From Sediminicola luteus (GTDB lineage: Bacteria; Bacteroidota; Bacteroidia; Flavobacteriales; Flavobacteriaceae): 64,000 bases of DNA. The notes beneath the pieces are model-generated. The model worked only from the letters and a program-made list of their open reading frames with translations. It did not search any database and was not told where the DNA came from. Within the stretch, counting starts at the first letter, position 1. Each line of letters starts with the position of its first letter. Positions 24,360-34,214 of the stretch are shown here, piece by piece. The DNA lies in the NCBI RefSeq assembly GCF_002514735.1, contig NZ_NBWU01000001.1, positions 1 to 64,000 on the forward strand, read 5' to 3'. A program made the position numbers and the translations under genes.

Positions 24360-25640
24360 TTATGCAAAGGTCTTTTCAACAGCAGCTATGGTCTTATCGA
24401 GATCTTCGTAAGACAAAGCATCGTTCAGGAAATAGCTTTCAAAGGCCGATGGCGGTAGGTATACCCCTTGGGCAAGCATTCCATGAAAATATTTCTTAAA
24501 AGTATCGTTATTGCCCTTGGCCGAACTTTCAAAGTCGATTACGGGATCTTCGCAGAAATGCACCGAAATCATAGACCCGTACCTATTGATTTGGTTTACG
24601 ATACCCTTTCGCTCCAATACCTGGGCAATACCTTTATGCAAATGCTCGGTTTTTTGCGCCAAACTTTCGAATACACCCGGATTATCATTCAATTCGGTAA
24701 GCATGGCCAACCCAGCACTCATCGCCAAAGGATTCCCACTTAAGGTTCCGGCTTGATAAATAGGCCCTTCCGGGGCCAAATGGGCCATAATCTCGGCACG
24801 GGCGCCAAAGGCACCAACGGGTAGGCCGCCACCGATTACTTTACCAAAACAGGCTATGTCGGCCCGGATACCCAAAGCTTCCTGGGCCCCGCCACGACCC
24901 AAACGGAAACCGGTCATAACCTCATCAAAAATCAACAGGGCCCCATGGGCATCACATAGTTCACGCAAGCCTTCCACAAACCCGGGTTGGGGTACGATAC
25001 AGCCCATATTTCCGGCAACGGGTTCTAGAATTATTGCAGCTATCTCTCCTGCATTAGCCTGAAACAGTTCCGATACATTTTCCAAATCATTGTAACGGGC
25101 CAGTAAAGTGTCTTTCGCTGTGCCTTGAGTTACCCCCGGACTATTGGGCGCCCCAAAAGTAACGGCCCCACTACCTGCTTGGATCAAAAAGGAATCGGAA
25201 TGGCCATGGTAACAACCGGCGAACTTTATGATCTTATCACGACCCGTATAACCACGGGCCAAACGTACGGCACTCATACAAGCCTCCGTTCCGCTATTTA
25301 CAAAACGGATTTTATCTATATGGGGTACCATGGACACGGCCAGTTGGGCCAATTCGGTCTCAATTTGCGTTGGCATTCCAAAAGAAGTTCCTTTTTTTGC
25401 CTTTTCAATAACAGCGTTGATTACAGGTTCATGGGCATGACCCAAAATCAAGGGCCCCCAAGAGGCGATATAATCGATCAGGGTATTGCCGTCTTCGTCA
25501 TAGAGATAGGCGCCTTTGGCCTCTTTTACGAATATAGGGTTACCCCCAACGGCCTTAAATGCCCTTACGGGAGAGTTAACCCCACCCGGAATTACCTTTT
25601 GCGCTTCTGCGAATAGCGCACTACTTCTTTGATAAAGCAT
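24360..25640 (-). CDS. hemL: Glutamate-1-semialdehyde 2,1-aminomutase
   Basis: It converts glutamate-1-semialdehyde to 5-aminolevulinate in the C5 haem pathway, using PLP. Signatures are [13 protein letters not shown] at the N-terminus, [15 protein letters not shown], the PLP-aspartate strand [12 protein letters not shown] and the Schiff-base lysine in [31 protein letters not shown] is also characteristic. Length (426) is normal. It is the last gene of a minus-strand operon starting near 27.7 kb. Confidence 0.98.
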   Translation of the reverse strand: MLYQRSSALFAEAQKVIPGGVNSPVRAFKAVGGNPIFVKEAKGAYLYDEDGNTLIDYIASWGPLILGHAHEPVINAVIEKAKKGTSFGMPTQIETELAQLAVSMVPHIDKIRFVNSGTEACMSAVRLARGYTGRDKIIKFAGCYHGHSDSFLIQAGSGAVTFGAPNSPGVTQGTAKDTLLARYNDLENVSELFQANAGEIAAIILEPVAGNMGCIVPQPGFVEGLRELCDAHGALLIFDEVMTGFRLGRGGAQEALGIRADIACFGKVIGGGLPVGAFGARAEIMAHLAPEGPIYQAGTLSGNPLAMSAGLAMLTELNDNPGVFESLAQKTEHLHKGIAQVLERKGIVNQINRYGSMISVHFCEDPVIDFESSAKGNNDTFKKYFHGMLAQGVYLPPSAFESYFLNDALSYEDLDKTIAAVEKTFA

Positions 25641-25642
25641 AG

Positions 25643-26449
25643 TTAGCGTCTTTTCTTTACTATCAATTGCTGACCTACCTGAAGGGTGGTCGTTTTTAGT
25701 TTATTCAATGCCATAAGTTCGTCTACCGAGATAAAATACCGGCGCGAAATAGCGTAGAGTGTTTCTCCTTTGGCCACTATATGTATGGTACGTTCGCCAT
25801 CGGGTACTTCCCGAGGGGTATAATCGCCTCGGGCGATTACTTCCCTATCGTATTTATCTAGCTCGTGTCTTTCTATGAGGGCCATTAGTTTCTGCGGATA
25901 TTTTCGATCCGTAGCATATCCGGCCTTACGTAAGCCGTATGCCCATTTTCGATAATCGGTAGGCTTGTATTCGAACAAAAAGGCATAACGTGATCGGGAG
26001 CTTAGAAACTCACTGTGATCGCGAAAGGATTGGTTGGGGTTATTGTATTTACGAAAGCATTCTCCCTTGGCGTCGTCATCGTGATAGACACGTCCACCGG
26101 TCCAACCTTTATGACATTTAATGCCGAAATGATTGTTCGTTCGCCGGGTCAATTGGCCTTTACCAGCACCACTTTCCAATAGGCCTTGGGCCAAAGTTAT
26201 ACTGGCCGGTATGCCGTATTGTTTCATTTCCGATTGCGCGATAGGTGCGAATACGGTGATATATTCTTCAGTGGAAGCAATGGGATAATATTTAAAACGC
26301 CCTGTATCTTCAATAGGTTTCGGGTTTGAAGGGGGCACGGAAACTTCCTTTTTGGCTTTTTCTTTTTTGGCATAGGTGGTCTTTTTCTTGGCTAAGCAAG
26401 AGACCAAGCTTAGGCTGATCAATCCTAAGTATAAAAACCTTTTTATCAT
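25643..26449 (-). CDS. Peptidoglycan N-acetylglucosaminidase (GH73-type) with LysM, lipoprotein
   Basis: The 268-residue product has lipobox VSC, a Lys-rich linker (about 20-45) and a glucosaminidase domain. That domain has the catalytic-Glu segment [17 protein letters not shown], then [12 protein letters not shown] and [20 protein letters not shown]-terminal LysM repeat ([29 protein letters not shown]) binds cell wall. This is the usual Bacteroidetes arrangement for a muramidase or glucosaminidase acting in wall remodelling. The start overlaps the upstream PLP-enzyme gene by four bases. Confidence 0.92.
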   Translation of the reverse strand: MIKRFLYLGLISLSLVSCLAKKKTTYAKKEKAKKEVSVPPSNPKPIEDTGRFKYYPIASTEEYITVFAPIAQSEMKQYGIPASITLAQGLLESGAGKGQLTRRTNNHFGIKCHKGWTGGRVYHDDDAKGECFRKYNNPNQSFRDHSEFLSSRSRYAFLFEYKPTDYRKWAYGLRKAGYATDRKYPQKLMALIERHELDKYDREVIARGDYTPREVPDGERTIHIVAKGETLYAISRRYFISVDELMALNKLKTTTLQVGQQLIVKKRR

Positions 26450-27348
26450 GCGATCAAAGGTAAGTTCTTTTTTTGCAATTTTTGGTTCATGCCGGCAATG
26501 CCTTGTAAACCTCCCGTATGTATAGCCAGTATTCGGGACCCCTCAGAAAACCTTGCCGCGCTGATCATATCGAGTATACCAAACATCATTTTTCCGGTAT
26601 AGACCGGATCTAAAGGAATTCCGGTAACCTGTTTAAAATCGTTGATAAAGCCAACCAATTCCTTCGACATCTTGGCATAACCCCCAAAATGGTAGTCGGC
26701 AACCAAGGCCCAATTGTCGCGTGGCGTCAACGCTTTGATTTCTTGCTTCAAAAAATCTCCTTTTAGGGCCGGGAAACCCAAAACTTCCTGATTCGGTGAA
26801 GCTCCTTGGCTTAAACCGGCTATGGTGCCCCCGGTACCCACTGCGGTACAGACAAAATCAAAACCGGTATCAATGGGGTTTAAGATTTCTGTGCATCCTT
26901 TAACGGCCAAGGTATTGGTACCTCCTTCGGGCACCATATAAAATGGGCCTAAATGACTTTCTAACGATGCGATAAACTCCAGAGAATCCTTTTCCCTGTA
27001 GCGGCTTCTACTTATAAAGTGAAAACGCATACCATGGTCGTAGGCCTGTTTCAAGGTAGGGTTATCGATCCAGTTTCCCTCCAATTCCTCGCCCCGGATC
27101 ACGCCAATGGTCTTAAGACCGTGTTTATAACCCGCATAGGCCGTAGCTGAAATATGGTTCGAAAAGGCGCCACCAAAAGTAAGTAAGGTAGTGGCACCTT
27201 TTTTTTGGGCTTCCTCAATATTGTATTTGAGTTTCCGGAATTTATTCCCCGATATCCACGGGTGAAGCAGGTCTTCTCGTTTTAGGTACAATCGGATGTT
27301 TTTTTCGGCCAGTCCGGGCCAAATAATTTCCTGATTTTCCGAAATCAT
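26446..27348 (-). CDS. 1-aminocyclopropane-1-carboxylate deaminase / D-cysteine desulfhydrase family
   Basis: A PLP enzyme of the tryptophan synthase beta fold. The lysine motif is HPWISGNKFRKLKYNI, with the cofactor-binding FGGAFSNHISATAYAG next. EGGTNTLAVKGCTEI and VGTGGTIAGLSQG form the phosphate-binding segments. Length (300) fits. The substrate, D-cysteine or ACC, cannot be settled from sequence; the bacterial default is D-cysteine desulfhydrase. It is embedded in the hemL operon. Confidence 0.9.
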   Translation of the reverse strand: MISENQEIIWPGLAEKNIRLYLKREDLLHPWISGNKFRKLKYNIEEAQKKGATTLLTFGGAFSNHISATAYAGYKHGLKTIGVIRGEELEGNWIDNPTLKQAYDHGMRFHFISRSRYREKDSLEFIASLESHLGPFYMVPEGGTNTLAVKGCTEILNPIDTGFDFVCTAVGTGGTIAGLSQGASPNQEVLGFPALKGDFLKQEIKALTPRDNWALVADYHFGGYAKMSKELVGFINDFKQVTGIPLDPVYTGKMMFGILDMISAARFSEGSRILAIHTGGLQGIAGMNQKLQKKNLPLIA

Positions 27349-27354
27349 CTAAAA

Positions 27355-27681
27355 CTACTTCAAAAACCGTAAAAAAGAGAAAGGGCGTCTTTTTTTCAAA
27401 TAGGCGTGATCCATTTCGTGGGCATAGGCCTCTTTTTCAAATGAGATATTGCGGTAGGCCTGATACGAATCGCCATATTTGAACATGCCCACACACCATT
27501 CGATGCCATACCAAAGATAAAAGGGTAAGATGAGTAGTTCGAACTGCTGGCGTAGATGAATACGTTCGTGATTAAGCAAGACCGCATCTTGTTTAAGGTC
27601 GGTCTCCCTTAAGATAATGAAAGGCCAAACGGAGAGGCCCACATAGTCTTTATAAAAAAAATACCTGAATATGAGTATCAT
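27355..27681 (-). CDS. Miniature HExxH (zincin-like) membrane protein
   Basis: The 108-residue product carries LLNHERIHLRQQFELL, a complete HExxH motif (HERIH), plus a downstream acidic/His segment FEKEAYAHEMD that could give the third metal ligand. A hydrophobic segment (LLILPFYLWYGIEWCVG) lies between. The layout is like the metal site of M48/M56 peptidases cut to minimal size. Activity is unproven. I use the ATG at 27681; a longer frame adds eight residues. It is the first gene of the hemL operon, behind a TATATTTG promoter. Confidence 0.75.
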   Translation of the reverse strand: MILIFRYFFYKDYVGLSVWPFIILRETDLKQDAVLLNHERIHLRQQFELLILPFYLWYGIEWCVGMFKYGDSYQAYRNISFEKEAYAHEMDHAYLKKRRPFSFLRFLK

Positions 27682-27702
27682 AGGTCGGGTCAGTGATGTA
27701 CA

Positions 27703-28029
<327 letters not shown>

Positions 28030-28099
28030 GTTACGGCATGGTTTTTGAGGTAAATAAAATTAAAACGGGCACGCTACTGGCCTTGTAAACCTTATTGTT

Positions 28100-28651
28100 A
28101 TGAAAAACGCTTTTTACCTCTTGCTTTCCTTTGTCTTTTTGTTGGGTTCCTGTACATCGGTCCGGGTATTGTCTGACTACGATAAAGAAGTAGATTTTAA
28201 TGGGTATAAGACCTATGCTTTTTATAGAACAGGAATTGACAAAGCCCAAATATCCGATTTGGACAAAAAACGAATCCTTAGGGCCGTAGAACGTGAAATG
28301 AGCCAAAAAGGCTATGTAAAATCGAAAACACCCGATTTATTGGTAAGTATTTTCACCAAAGAACGGGAACAGGTAGATGTTTATCGCAATGCCGGTTTTA
28401 TGTACGGCTGGAGCCCCTATTATTGGGGTTGGGGCTGGGGCCCGGGCTTTTACGGCGATCAAGTCAGTGTAAGCACCGAAGGCTCTTTATACATAGACCT
28501 ACTCGATGCCAAGAAGAAGGAGCTGGTTTGGCAGGGTAAGGGTGTTGGTACCCTTAGCGAAACCAGTAATATCGAAAAGAAGGAAGAACGCATCAACGAA
28601 TTCGTAGCCAAGATCATGACACAATACCCTCCCGGTCAGGAGGGTGAATAA
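28100..28651 (+). CDS. DUF4136 lipoprotein
   Basis: The 183-residue product has signal MKNAFYLLLSFVFLLGSC with lipobox LGSC. Family signatures follow: VRVLSDYDKEVDFNGYKTYAFY, RILRAVEREMSQKGY and LLVSIFTKERE. A Gly/Trp-rich loop (GWSPYYWGWGWGPGF) precedes LYIDLLDAKKKELVWQGKG. The function is unknown; it is an abundant outer-envelope lipoprotein type in Bacteroidetes. A Pro-Gly tail follows. Confidence 0.92.
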   Translation: MKNAFYLLLSFVFLLGSCTSVRVLSDYDKEVDFNGYKTYAFYRTGIDKAQISDLDKKRILRAVEREMSQKGYVKSKTPDLLVSIFTKEREQVDVYRNAGFMYGWSPYYWGWGWGPGFYGDQVSVSTEGSLYIDLLDAKKKELVWQGKGVGTLSETSNIEKKEERINEFVAKIMTQYPPGQEGE

Positions 28652-28682
28652 TATTTTGGTACTTACCAAAATTTGACAGCGG

Positions 28683-28717
28683 AACGGGAGTAGGCACACC
28701 AACCACTCCCGTTTTTT
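28683..28717 (+). terminator. Intrinsic terminator after the DUF4136 gene
   Basis: AACGGGAGT (28683-28691) pairs with ACTCCCGTT (28705-28713), with a T-run following. Confidence 0.78.
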
Positions 28718-28844
28718 CATTTTTAACGATCATACTTCAAAATCCCTATACATCTTTCAGCATTTTAACTAAATGCGCCCGGCACAAACCCTTGACCCTA
28801 TGGGGCCATTTTTCGTATTTTTAGAGAAACCCATTTAGGCCATT

Positions 28845-30599
28845 ATGCAATACGAAAGCAATCCCATTCTGGACAAGTTGCCCGAACACCTTAGGCAATA
28901 CATCAAAGCGCAAGACTACGATGCCTATAGTGCCATTGACCAAGCCGTTTGGCGCTATGTAATGCGCAAAAATGTGGATTATCTTGGGCAAGTAGCCCAT
29001 ACTTCTTATGTAAACGGACTTAAAAGCACAGGTATCTCCATAGACCATATCCCGAATATGTATGGCATGAACCGTATTCTACAAGAAATAGGTTGGGCAG
29101 CAGTAGCGGTAGACGGCTTTATACCCCCTGCCGCTTTTATGGAGTTTCAGGCCTATAATGTGTTGGTAATCGCTTCGGATATACGGCAGTTGGAGAACAT
29201 CGAATATACCCCTGCCCCCGATATAATTCACGAAGGAGCCGGACATGCTCCCATTATCGCCAATCCGGAATATGCCGAATACCTCAGGCGTTTCGGAGAG
29301 ATTGGCTGTAAGGCCATCAGTAGTGCCAAAGATTATGAACTGTACGAGGCCGTAAGGCATTTGAGCATTATCAAGGAAGCACATGGTACACCGGAAACCG
29401 AAATAAAAAAGGCAGAAGACCATATCGCCTTTCTACAGGAAAACATGGGCGAACCATCGGAAATGGCATTGATCCGCAATTTGCATTGGTGGACGGTAGA
29501 ATACGGACTTATCGGAACCGTAAACGACCCCAAGATTTATGGGGCCGGCTTGCTTTCATCCATAGGCGAAAGTAGCTGGTGTATGACCGACCAAGTAAAG
29601 AAACTACCATACTCCAGTGAAACGGCCCAAGTAGGGTTTGATATCACCAAGCCCCAGCCCCAACTGTTCGTAACCCCCGATTTTGCATTCCTGAGCCAGG
29701 TACTTGAAGAATTCGCGAATACCATGGCCCTGCGTACCGGGGGTATCAAAGGCATTCGAAAACTTATAGCTTCTAAAGCCCTTGGCACTTTGGAACTGAG
29801 TACCGGTCTACAGGTTTCCGGTATCTTCACCCGGGCCATAGACCACGAGAACAAAGCCGTTTACCTGCAGACTTCCGGACCTACCGCCCTGAGTTACCGG
29901 GAAAAGGAATTGGTAGGCCATGGGATTGAAATGCACCCCCACGGTTTTGGCTCACCTTTGGGCAAATTAGAAGGCATTAACCTGGCTATTGAAGATATGA
30001 GCCCGCGCGACCTAAAGGCCTATGACATTTACGAAGGCAAGACCGTAACCCTAGAATTTGAAGGGGGTATTACCGTTACCGGCGACATTATTACCGGTAC
30101 CCGTAACCTTCAAGGCAAAATACTGTTGATTACGTTTAAAAATTGTCGTGTTACCCATGGCGAAGAAGTGCTGTTCGAGCCTGATTGGGGACTGTACCAT
30201 ATGGCCGTGGGCCAGCGCATCGTCTCGGCTTTTAACGGCCCGGCCGATCTAAGCTCGTTCAATTTAATCAGCCATGAGATTAAGGACACCACCATAAAAG
30301 CTAAAAAATCGGAGGAGCGCATAGCCTTGCAAAAACTCTATGCCCAAGTGCGTGATTTCCGGGAAGGCACCAATACCACGGTCTCCCGAAACAAAATTTT
30401 TAAGGTACTGCAAAACGACCACCCAACAGATTGGTTATTGGCCGTTGAACTCTACGAATTGGCCGTTTTGGGTAATGATTCCGATTTTGCCGAAGCCATA
30501 AAACAGCATCTAGAAAAAGTAAAAGGCGAAAAACCCGAAGTGGGCCATCTTATAGACGGCGGATTGGCATTGGTTGACCAAAACCTAAAAAACGCTTAA
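28845..30599 (+). CDS. Aromatic amino acid hydroxylase (phenylalanine 4-monooxygenase type), long form
   Basis: A pterin- and iron-dependent hydroxylase. The HEGAGH iron site is at about residues 129-134 (IIHEGAGHAPIIANPEY), and the pterin-domain flanks MEFQAYNVLVIASDIR are present. At 584 residues it is clearly longer than the 260-300 residues of proteobacterial PAH or the ~450 of animal enzymes. The extra C-terminal ~250 residues carry no known motif (VTLEFEGGITVTGDIITGT looks beta-rich). The substrate is probably phenylalanine, by family. Single gene. Confidence 0.9.
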   Translation: MQYESNPILDKLPEHLRQYIKAQDYDAYSAIDQAVWRYVMRKNVDYLGQVAHTSYVNGLKSTGISIDHIPNMYGMNRILQEIGWAAVAVDGFIPPAAFMEFQAYNVLVIASDIRQLENIEYTPAPDIIHEGAGHAPIIANPEYAEYLRRFGEIGCKAISSAKDYELYEAVRHLSIIKEAHGTPETEIKKAEDHIAFLQENMGEPSEMALIRNLHWWTVEYGLIGTVNDPKIYGAGLLSSIGESSWCMTDQVKKLPYSSETAQVGFDITKPQPQLFVTPDFAFLSQVLEEFANTMALRTGGIKGIRKLIASKALGTLELSTGLQVSGIFTRAIDHENKAVYLQTSGPTALSYREKELVGHGIEMHPHGFGSPLGKLEGINLAIEDMSPRDLKAYDIYEGKTVTLEFEGGITVTGDIITGTRNLQGKILLITFKNCRVTHGEEVLFEPDWGLYHMAVGQRIVSAFNGPADLSSFNLISHEIKDTTIKAKKSEERIALQKLYAQVRDFREGTNTTVSRNKIFKVLQNDHPTDWLLAVELYELAVLGNDSDFAEAIKQHLEKVKGEKPEVGHLIDGGLALVDQNLKNA

Positions 30600-30604
30600 G
30601 GCTT

Positions 30605-31243
30605 TTACATACGACCTTTAATGAACTTGATCTGACCGTTGTGGTTGCTTTCGTGCTCAACGACGTGAAACCATTTGCAATAGTTATTGGTAGATTGATT
30701 CCCAAAGAATTTAGTGCTTTCCATTAGCCAATCGTCGGTTTTACCCTTTAAGAGTTCTTTGGTTTGATCCCGTACCTCGGCCAAAGCATCTGTATAATAC
30801 GAAAGCGGGTTGCCCTTAATTTCCAGACGGCCTTTATCTCCTAAACCCATGGCCACATCCCATCTTTTTTCATCGGCTTCAGACCAGCTTCCCCAAGGTT
30901 TGTTCTCAAAGGTATGTATCTGATAGTATTTTTCCGTAGCCGCCAAATGCATTAACATAGCCCCAATACTATTGGCCTCATCGTCCAATAAAAAGTCGAG
31001 TTCCTTAACCGATAGCCCTCGTACCGAGCGCAAGACGGTCGCGCGCATCCAATCCATCATTGAAACCAGAATACTAATCTCAGGGGCATACCCTTTTCGA
31101 GGACCGAATTCATGTAAACCTAATTTCTTTTTAGGCATTTCCATACCGGCCATTCCGGAAAATGGCAGTAACAATCCGCCCCCAATCATGCTGACATTTT
31201 TAATAAAATTTCGTCTTTGATTTTTGTTTTCGAGTGTGTCCAT
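30605..31243 (-). CDS. DinB-fold (DUF664-like) exported protein with Tat-type signal
   Basis: The 212-residue product starts with QRRNFIKNVSMIGGGLLLPF, a twin-arginine signal. The mature domain is a DinB four-helix bundle with its three-His metal site: LMHLAATEKYYQIHTF in the first half and KWFHVVEHESNHNGQI in the second. DinB proteins are metal-dependent and often thiol-linked; the role of this exported form is unknown. It is convergent with the hydroxylase gene across five bases. Confidence 0.88.
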   Translation of the reverse strand: MDTLENKNQRRNFIKNVSMIGGGLLLPFSGMAGMEMPKKKLGLHEFGPRKGYAPEISILVSMMDWMRATVLRSVRGLSVKELDFLLDDEANSIGAMLMHLAATEKYYQIHTFENKPWGSWSEADEKRWDVAMGLGDKGRLEIKGNPLSYYTDALAEVRDQTKELLKGKTDDWLMESTKFFGNQSTNNYCKWFHVVEHESNHNGQIKFIKGRM

Positions 31244-31338
31244 AGGTAGTTGTTTTGCTTCAAATTATCAAAAAGACATAATTATACAACCACTCTTAAT
31301 AAGAAATTAACTTTAAAATAGTAGCCTACCCTTAGGAT

Positions 31339-32007
31339 TTAAATCAGGGTATAACATACCGTTTTAAGCACACCTTTTCCGTTTTCGGGTATTACCGACA
31401 CCCATTCTTGCGCATTCCTTACCCGAAAATTAAATGGCGGGGCCAACAGATCGACCCCACTCCCCTTTTTCAAGCGAATACCTTGACCCGAAATAATATC
31501 GAGATTCGGTTCAAATTCACCCCGGGGCAAATGCTCCGTTAATATTACATACCGATACTGTGAAAGTTTACTCAATATTTGTTGTATCTCATTATTGCAT
31601 AAATGTTGTAATACCTGCCGAACTAGAACTACATCGGCCTGTGGCAGCTCATCTTGTGCCGCATCTAGAGCTAAAAAACTGAGATTATCGGCCTTAAAGG
31701 TTTTTTGATTCCGTTGAATCAATTCGGGCACAATATCTAGGGCGATATATTCCTGTACGAAAGGCAATAGTTGTTTACCGATATTAAAATCGCCACAACC
31801 TAGATCACAAAGTCGAACCGGTCGGGGCAATCGGTGCAAGAATTCTTGGACGGCTTTTACATAAGGAAACACCAAGGCTGGGTCATGGGAACCTTCCCCA
31901 GAATAAAAGGTGTCGGCTGCCCCGCCCCACAGATTTTTCTCATAAATCTGGGCCATGGCCTTTCGGGTAGGCCAAGGGGTTTTCTCTTTTCTTTTCGGCT
32001 TTTCCAT
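31339..32007 (-). CDS. Class I SAM-dependent methyltransferase
   Basis: The 222-residue product has motif I VRLCDLGCGDFNIGKQL and the acidic post-I strand YIALDIVPELI. DVVLVRQVLQHLCNNEI is the motif IV segment. The C-terminal half (RYVILTEHLPRGEFEPN) fits small-molecule methyltransferases. The substrate is unknown. It is six bases after the DUF4230 gene and likely co-transcribed with it. Confidence 0.88.
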   Translation of the reverse strand: MEKPKRKEKTPWPTRKAMAQIYEKNLWGGAADTFYSGEGSHDPALVFPYVKAVQEFLHRLPRPVRLCDLGCGDFNIGKQLLPFVQEYIALDIVPELIQRNQKTFKADNLSFLALDAAQDELPQADVVLVRQVLQHLCNNEIQQILSKLSQYRYVILTEHLPRGEFEPNLDIISGQGIRLKKGSGVDLLAPPFNFRVRNAQEWVSVIPENGKGVLKTVCYTLI

Positions 32008-32013
32008 TATCTC

Positions 32014-32637
32014 CTAATCCTTCAGCAAAAGGTTACTTTCAATTACGTCTGGAGTATGCACGGGCTTGCCATGATATTCAAGTGTCCATCCCAAACTATG
32101 GGTTAGGACATACATTTTCTGTAATTCGGACAACAGGCGATTTTGGGCATTTTTGCGTAGGTCGGAAGCATCGATTTTGGTTTGAAGCGAACGCATCACC
32201 CTATTTTTAATGGCATTGTAGTCCTTGGCCTCGAACGGATTAAAATAATCTGCCGAGATATCGTAGTATTCAAAATCAGGGGCGATTTTAACCTCAGGTT
32301 CTGGGATATGATTGATTTCCAAGGTCTTTGAGGCAGCATCCAATTCGTATGTGAGTTGGGCCAAATCGTACGAAATGGCCACTTGGGCGTTTACCACAAC
32401 TAAGGCCTTTTTATCGGCGGTAATCAGATTACCGAACAGTTGCTGGCTATCTTTGTAACTTAAGACCTCGGCAAAATGCCCCTCGGTTACTACCAATTTG
32501 GAGACGTTTTTTATCTCTTCCTGTATCAAGGCTGTATGGGCTTCCAAAACAGTAGCCTCCTTGTTTTGGTTATTCCAAGACTGGTAAATGAGTACGATAG
32601 CTAACGTAATGAGGGCCCCGAATAGTATTTTTCGCAT
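32014..32637 (-). CDS. DUF4230 membrane-anchored protein
   Basis: The 207-residue product starts MRKILFGALITLAIVLIYQSW, an N-terminal membrane anchor. The mature part has the family's beta-rich block (LVVTEGHFAEVLSYKDSQ, LVVVNAQVAISYDLAQL) and a helical tail with RSLQTKIDASDLRKNAQ. DUF4230 proteins have no known function. The ATG at 32637 is preferred; a longer frame adds 12 residues before the anchor. Confidence 0.85.
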   Translation of the reverse strand: MRKILFGALITLAIVLIYQSWNNQNKEATVLEAHTALIQEEIKNVSKLVVTEGHFAEVLSYKDSQQLFGNLITADKKALVVVNAQVAISYDLAQLTYELDAASKTLEINHIPEPEVKIAPDFEYYDISADYFNPFEAKDYNAIKNRVMRSLQTKIDASDLRKNAQNRLLSELQKMYVLTHSLGWTLEYHGKPVHTPDVIESNLLLKD

Positions 32638-32685
32638 ATCATTGGGTGGTATGTATATACCCAAAGATATCAATTCGAAACGAGC

Positions 32686-33207
32686 CTATTCAGACCAAAA
32701 ATCAACCAAAGTTTGTATATCGAAACCGGCCTCTTTGGACACGTAGGCATTATCCCAATAAAACTGGCCTTCAATTTGTACGAAAACACGATAATAGCCC
32801 GGGGCTAAATCTTCGAAAGATATGGTAATGGGTTGAACCTCTATTGAGGGAGATTCGCTAACAGCTTTATCTCGAATTTCGGCCTCGGTATACAAGTCTG
32901 CATTCAGCAAAGTAGCAAAATCGACCTCTTTATATTTTCGTAAGGGTTTCCCCAGTACCAGATAGACCTTGGATATGTTTTGATCGGACGACAGCTGGAT
33001 TTCGTTATCGGCAGGATTTGGTTTTATAGTAAACACACCTAAATTACGCACATTCGGGTTTCCCAACACAAAACCCTCTTCAGGTACTATAGTAGGATTC
33101 CAAATCCCGGTGACCAAATCGAGTTGGGCGGCACCGCCACCTAAATCATCGGAATCACAACCTATAAACGCCAAAACCAGTACTAGCGGAAACCACTTCT
33201 TCATCAC
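32686..33207 (-). CDS. Lipoprotein of unknown function
   Basis: The 173-residue product has signal MMKKWFPLVLVLAFIGC, lipobox FIGC, followed by DSDD. A beta-sandwich-like domain then contains VFTIKPNPADNEIQLSSD, which recalls T9SS-type C-terminal domains (FxxYPNPxxD) but lies mid-protein. No catalytic motif. It is in the same minus-strand cluster as the DUF4230 and GSCFA genes. Confidence 0.7.
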   Translation of the reverse strand: MMKKWFPLVLVLAFIGCDSDDLGGGAAQLDLVTGIWNPTIVPEEGFVLGNPNVRNLGVFTIKPNPADNEIQLSSDQNISKVYLVLGKPLRKYKEVDFATLLNADLYTEAEIRDKAVSESPSIEVQPITISFEDLAPGYYRVFVQIEGQFYWDNAYVSKEAGFDIQTLVDFWSE

Positions 33208-33260
33208 TAAGTTTTTCTTTATTGAACTGCATCGACATTAACTTTAGTATATCGAAAACG

Positions 33261-34205
33261 TTAAAAGTTCATGTGGGGATATTGGTTAATCATATTAGCC
33301 ATCTCTTCTCGAAGTTTATTTAAGAACGCTAGGTGCCCATCGCTTTCAGGATTAAACGGTTTGTGGGCCAGTCCTTTCCTTATTTTGGCAACCATTTCCA
33401 TGGTTTTCCAGTCGGCTTCCGTAATCCATGTCTGTTTAAATCGTTCCCAAATAAAGTCAATGGCCAAGGGGTTCGGGTGTATCATGTCGCGCTCGTAATA
33501 GCGGTAATCGCGCAACTCGTCCATCATAAGTTCGTAGGCTGGAAAGTAGGTTACATCGGGGCGATCTAGTACCGGACCTAAACCGGCGAATAAATGCGAT
33601 TTAGAACGTTGGTTTTCTACCATACCATCTTTACTGTGCCGAACCGGGGAAACCGTAAACACCAATCGCAGCTTAGGATTCAACGTTTTTGCTAGCTCGT
33701 ACAAGCTTTCCAAAGATTCTGTAACTTCTGCTGGTAACAACAACTCCTTTGAAAATTGCCTTTGGGGAATTTTGTGACAATTGGCGACCAATTGCCCCGT
33801 TTCCAAATACCGATATACCCAAGCTGTGCCCAGGGTAACCACCAAGTGGGTGGCCTGTTTTAGATTGTCCCTAAGGCTTTGTAGGCCTTGGTTTAAGTTT
33901 CCCAAGGTGGTCTCGGCGGCCAGACTCCCTAAGCTGGAATGTACCTCAAGGCTATTCCAAACCCCATAGTTACATATCAAATCGGCTTCGGAAAACGGTT
34001 TTTCCTCAACCGCCCGTTCTAAAAGTCGTGCTAGGGCCGTTGGCTGGAACGAAATTCCCAAGGGATTGGTACTACTGGGTAATTGGTAATATTCGAATTT
34101 TCGTCCCATATGGGTCGCAAAGCAAGAGCCCAAAAAGACGGTCTTTTGCCCATAACCAATGGTATTGGCTTCTCTAGTTATGGTAACCGGGGTTCGAAAA
34201 TCCAT
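33261..34205 (-). CDS. GSCFA domain protein
   Basis: The 314-residue product has the eponymous GSCFA motif at about 26-30 (KTVFLGSCFATHMG). ATHLVVTLGTAWVYR, LVFTVSPVRHSKDGM and ERDMIHPNPLAIDFIW give the SGNH-like hydrolase blocks. The family is thought to act on glycans or lipids, but substrates are undefined. Ten bases separate it from the M81 gene upstream, so the two form an operon. Confidence 0.93.
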   Translation of the reverse strand: MDFRTPVTITREANTIGYGQKTVFLGSCFATHMGRKFEYYQLPSSTNPLGISFQPTALARLLERAVEEKPFSEADLICNYGVWNSLEVHSSLGSLAAETTLGNLNQGLQSLRDNLKQATHLVVTLGTAWVYRYLETGQLVANCHKIPQRQFSKELLLPAEVTESLESLYELAKTLNPKLRLVFTVSPVRHSKDGMVENQRSKSHLFAGLGPVLDRPDVTYFPAYELMMDELRDYRYYERDMIHPNPLAIDFIWERFKQTWITEADWKTMEMVAKIRKGLAHKPFNPESDGHLAFLNKLREEMANMINQYPHMNF

Positions 34206-34214
34206 TTTAAAAAT

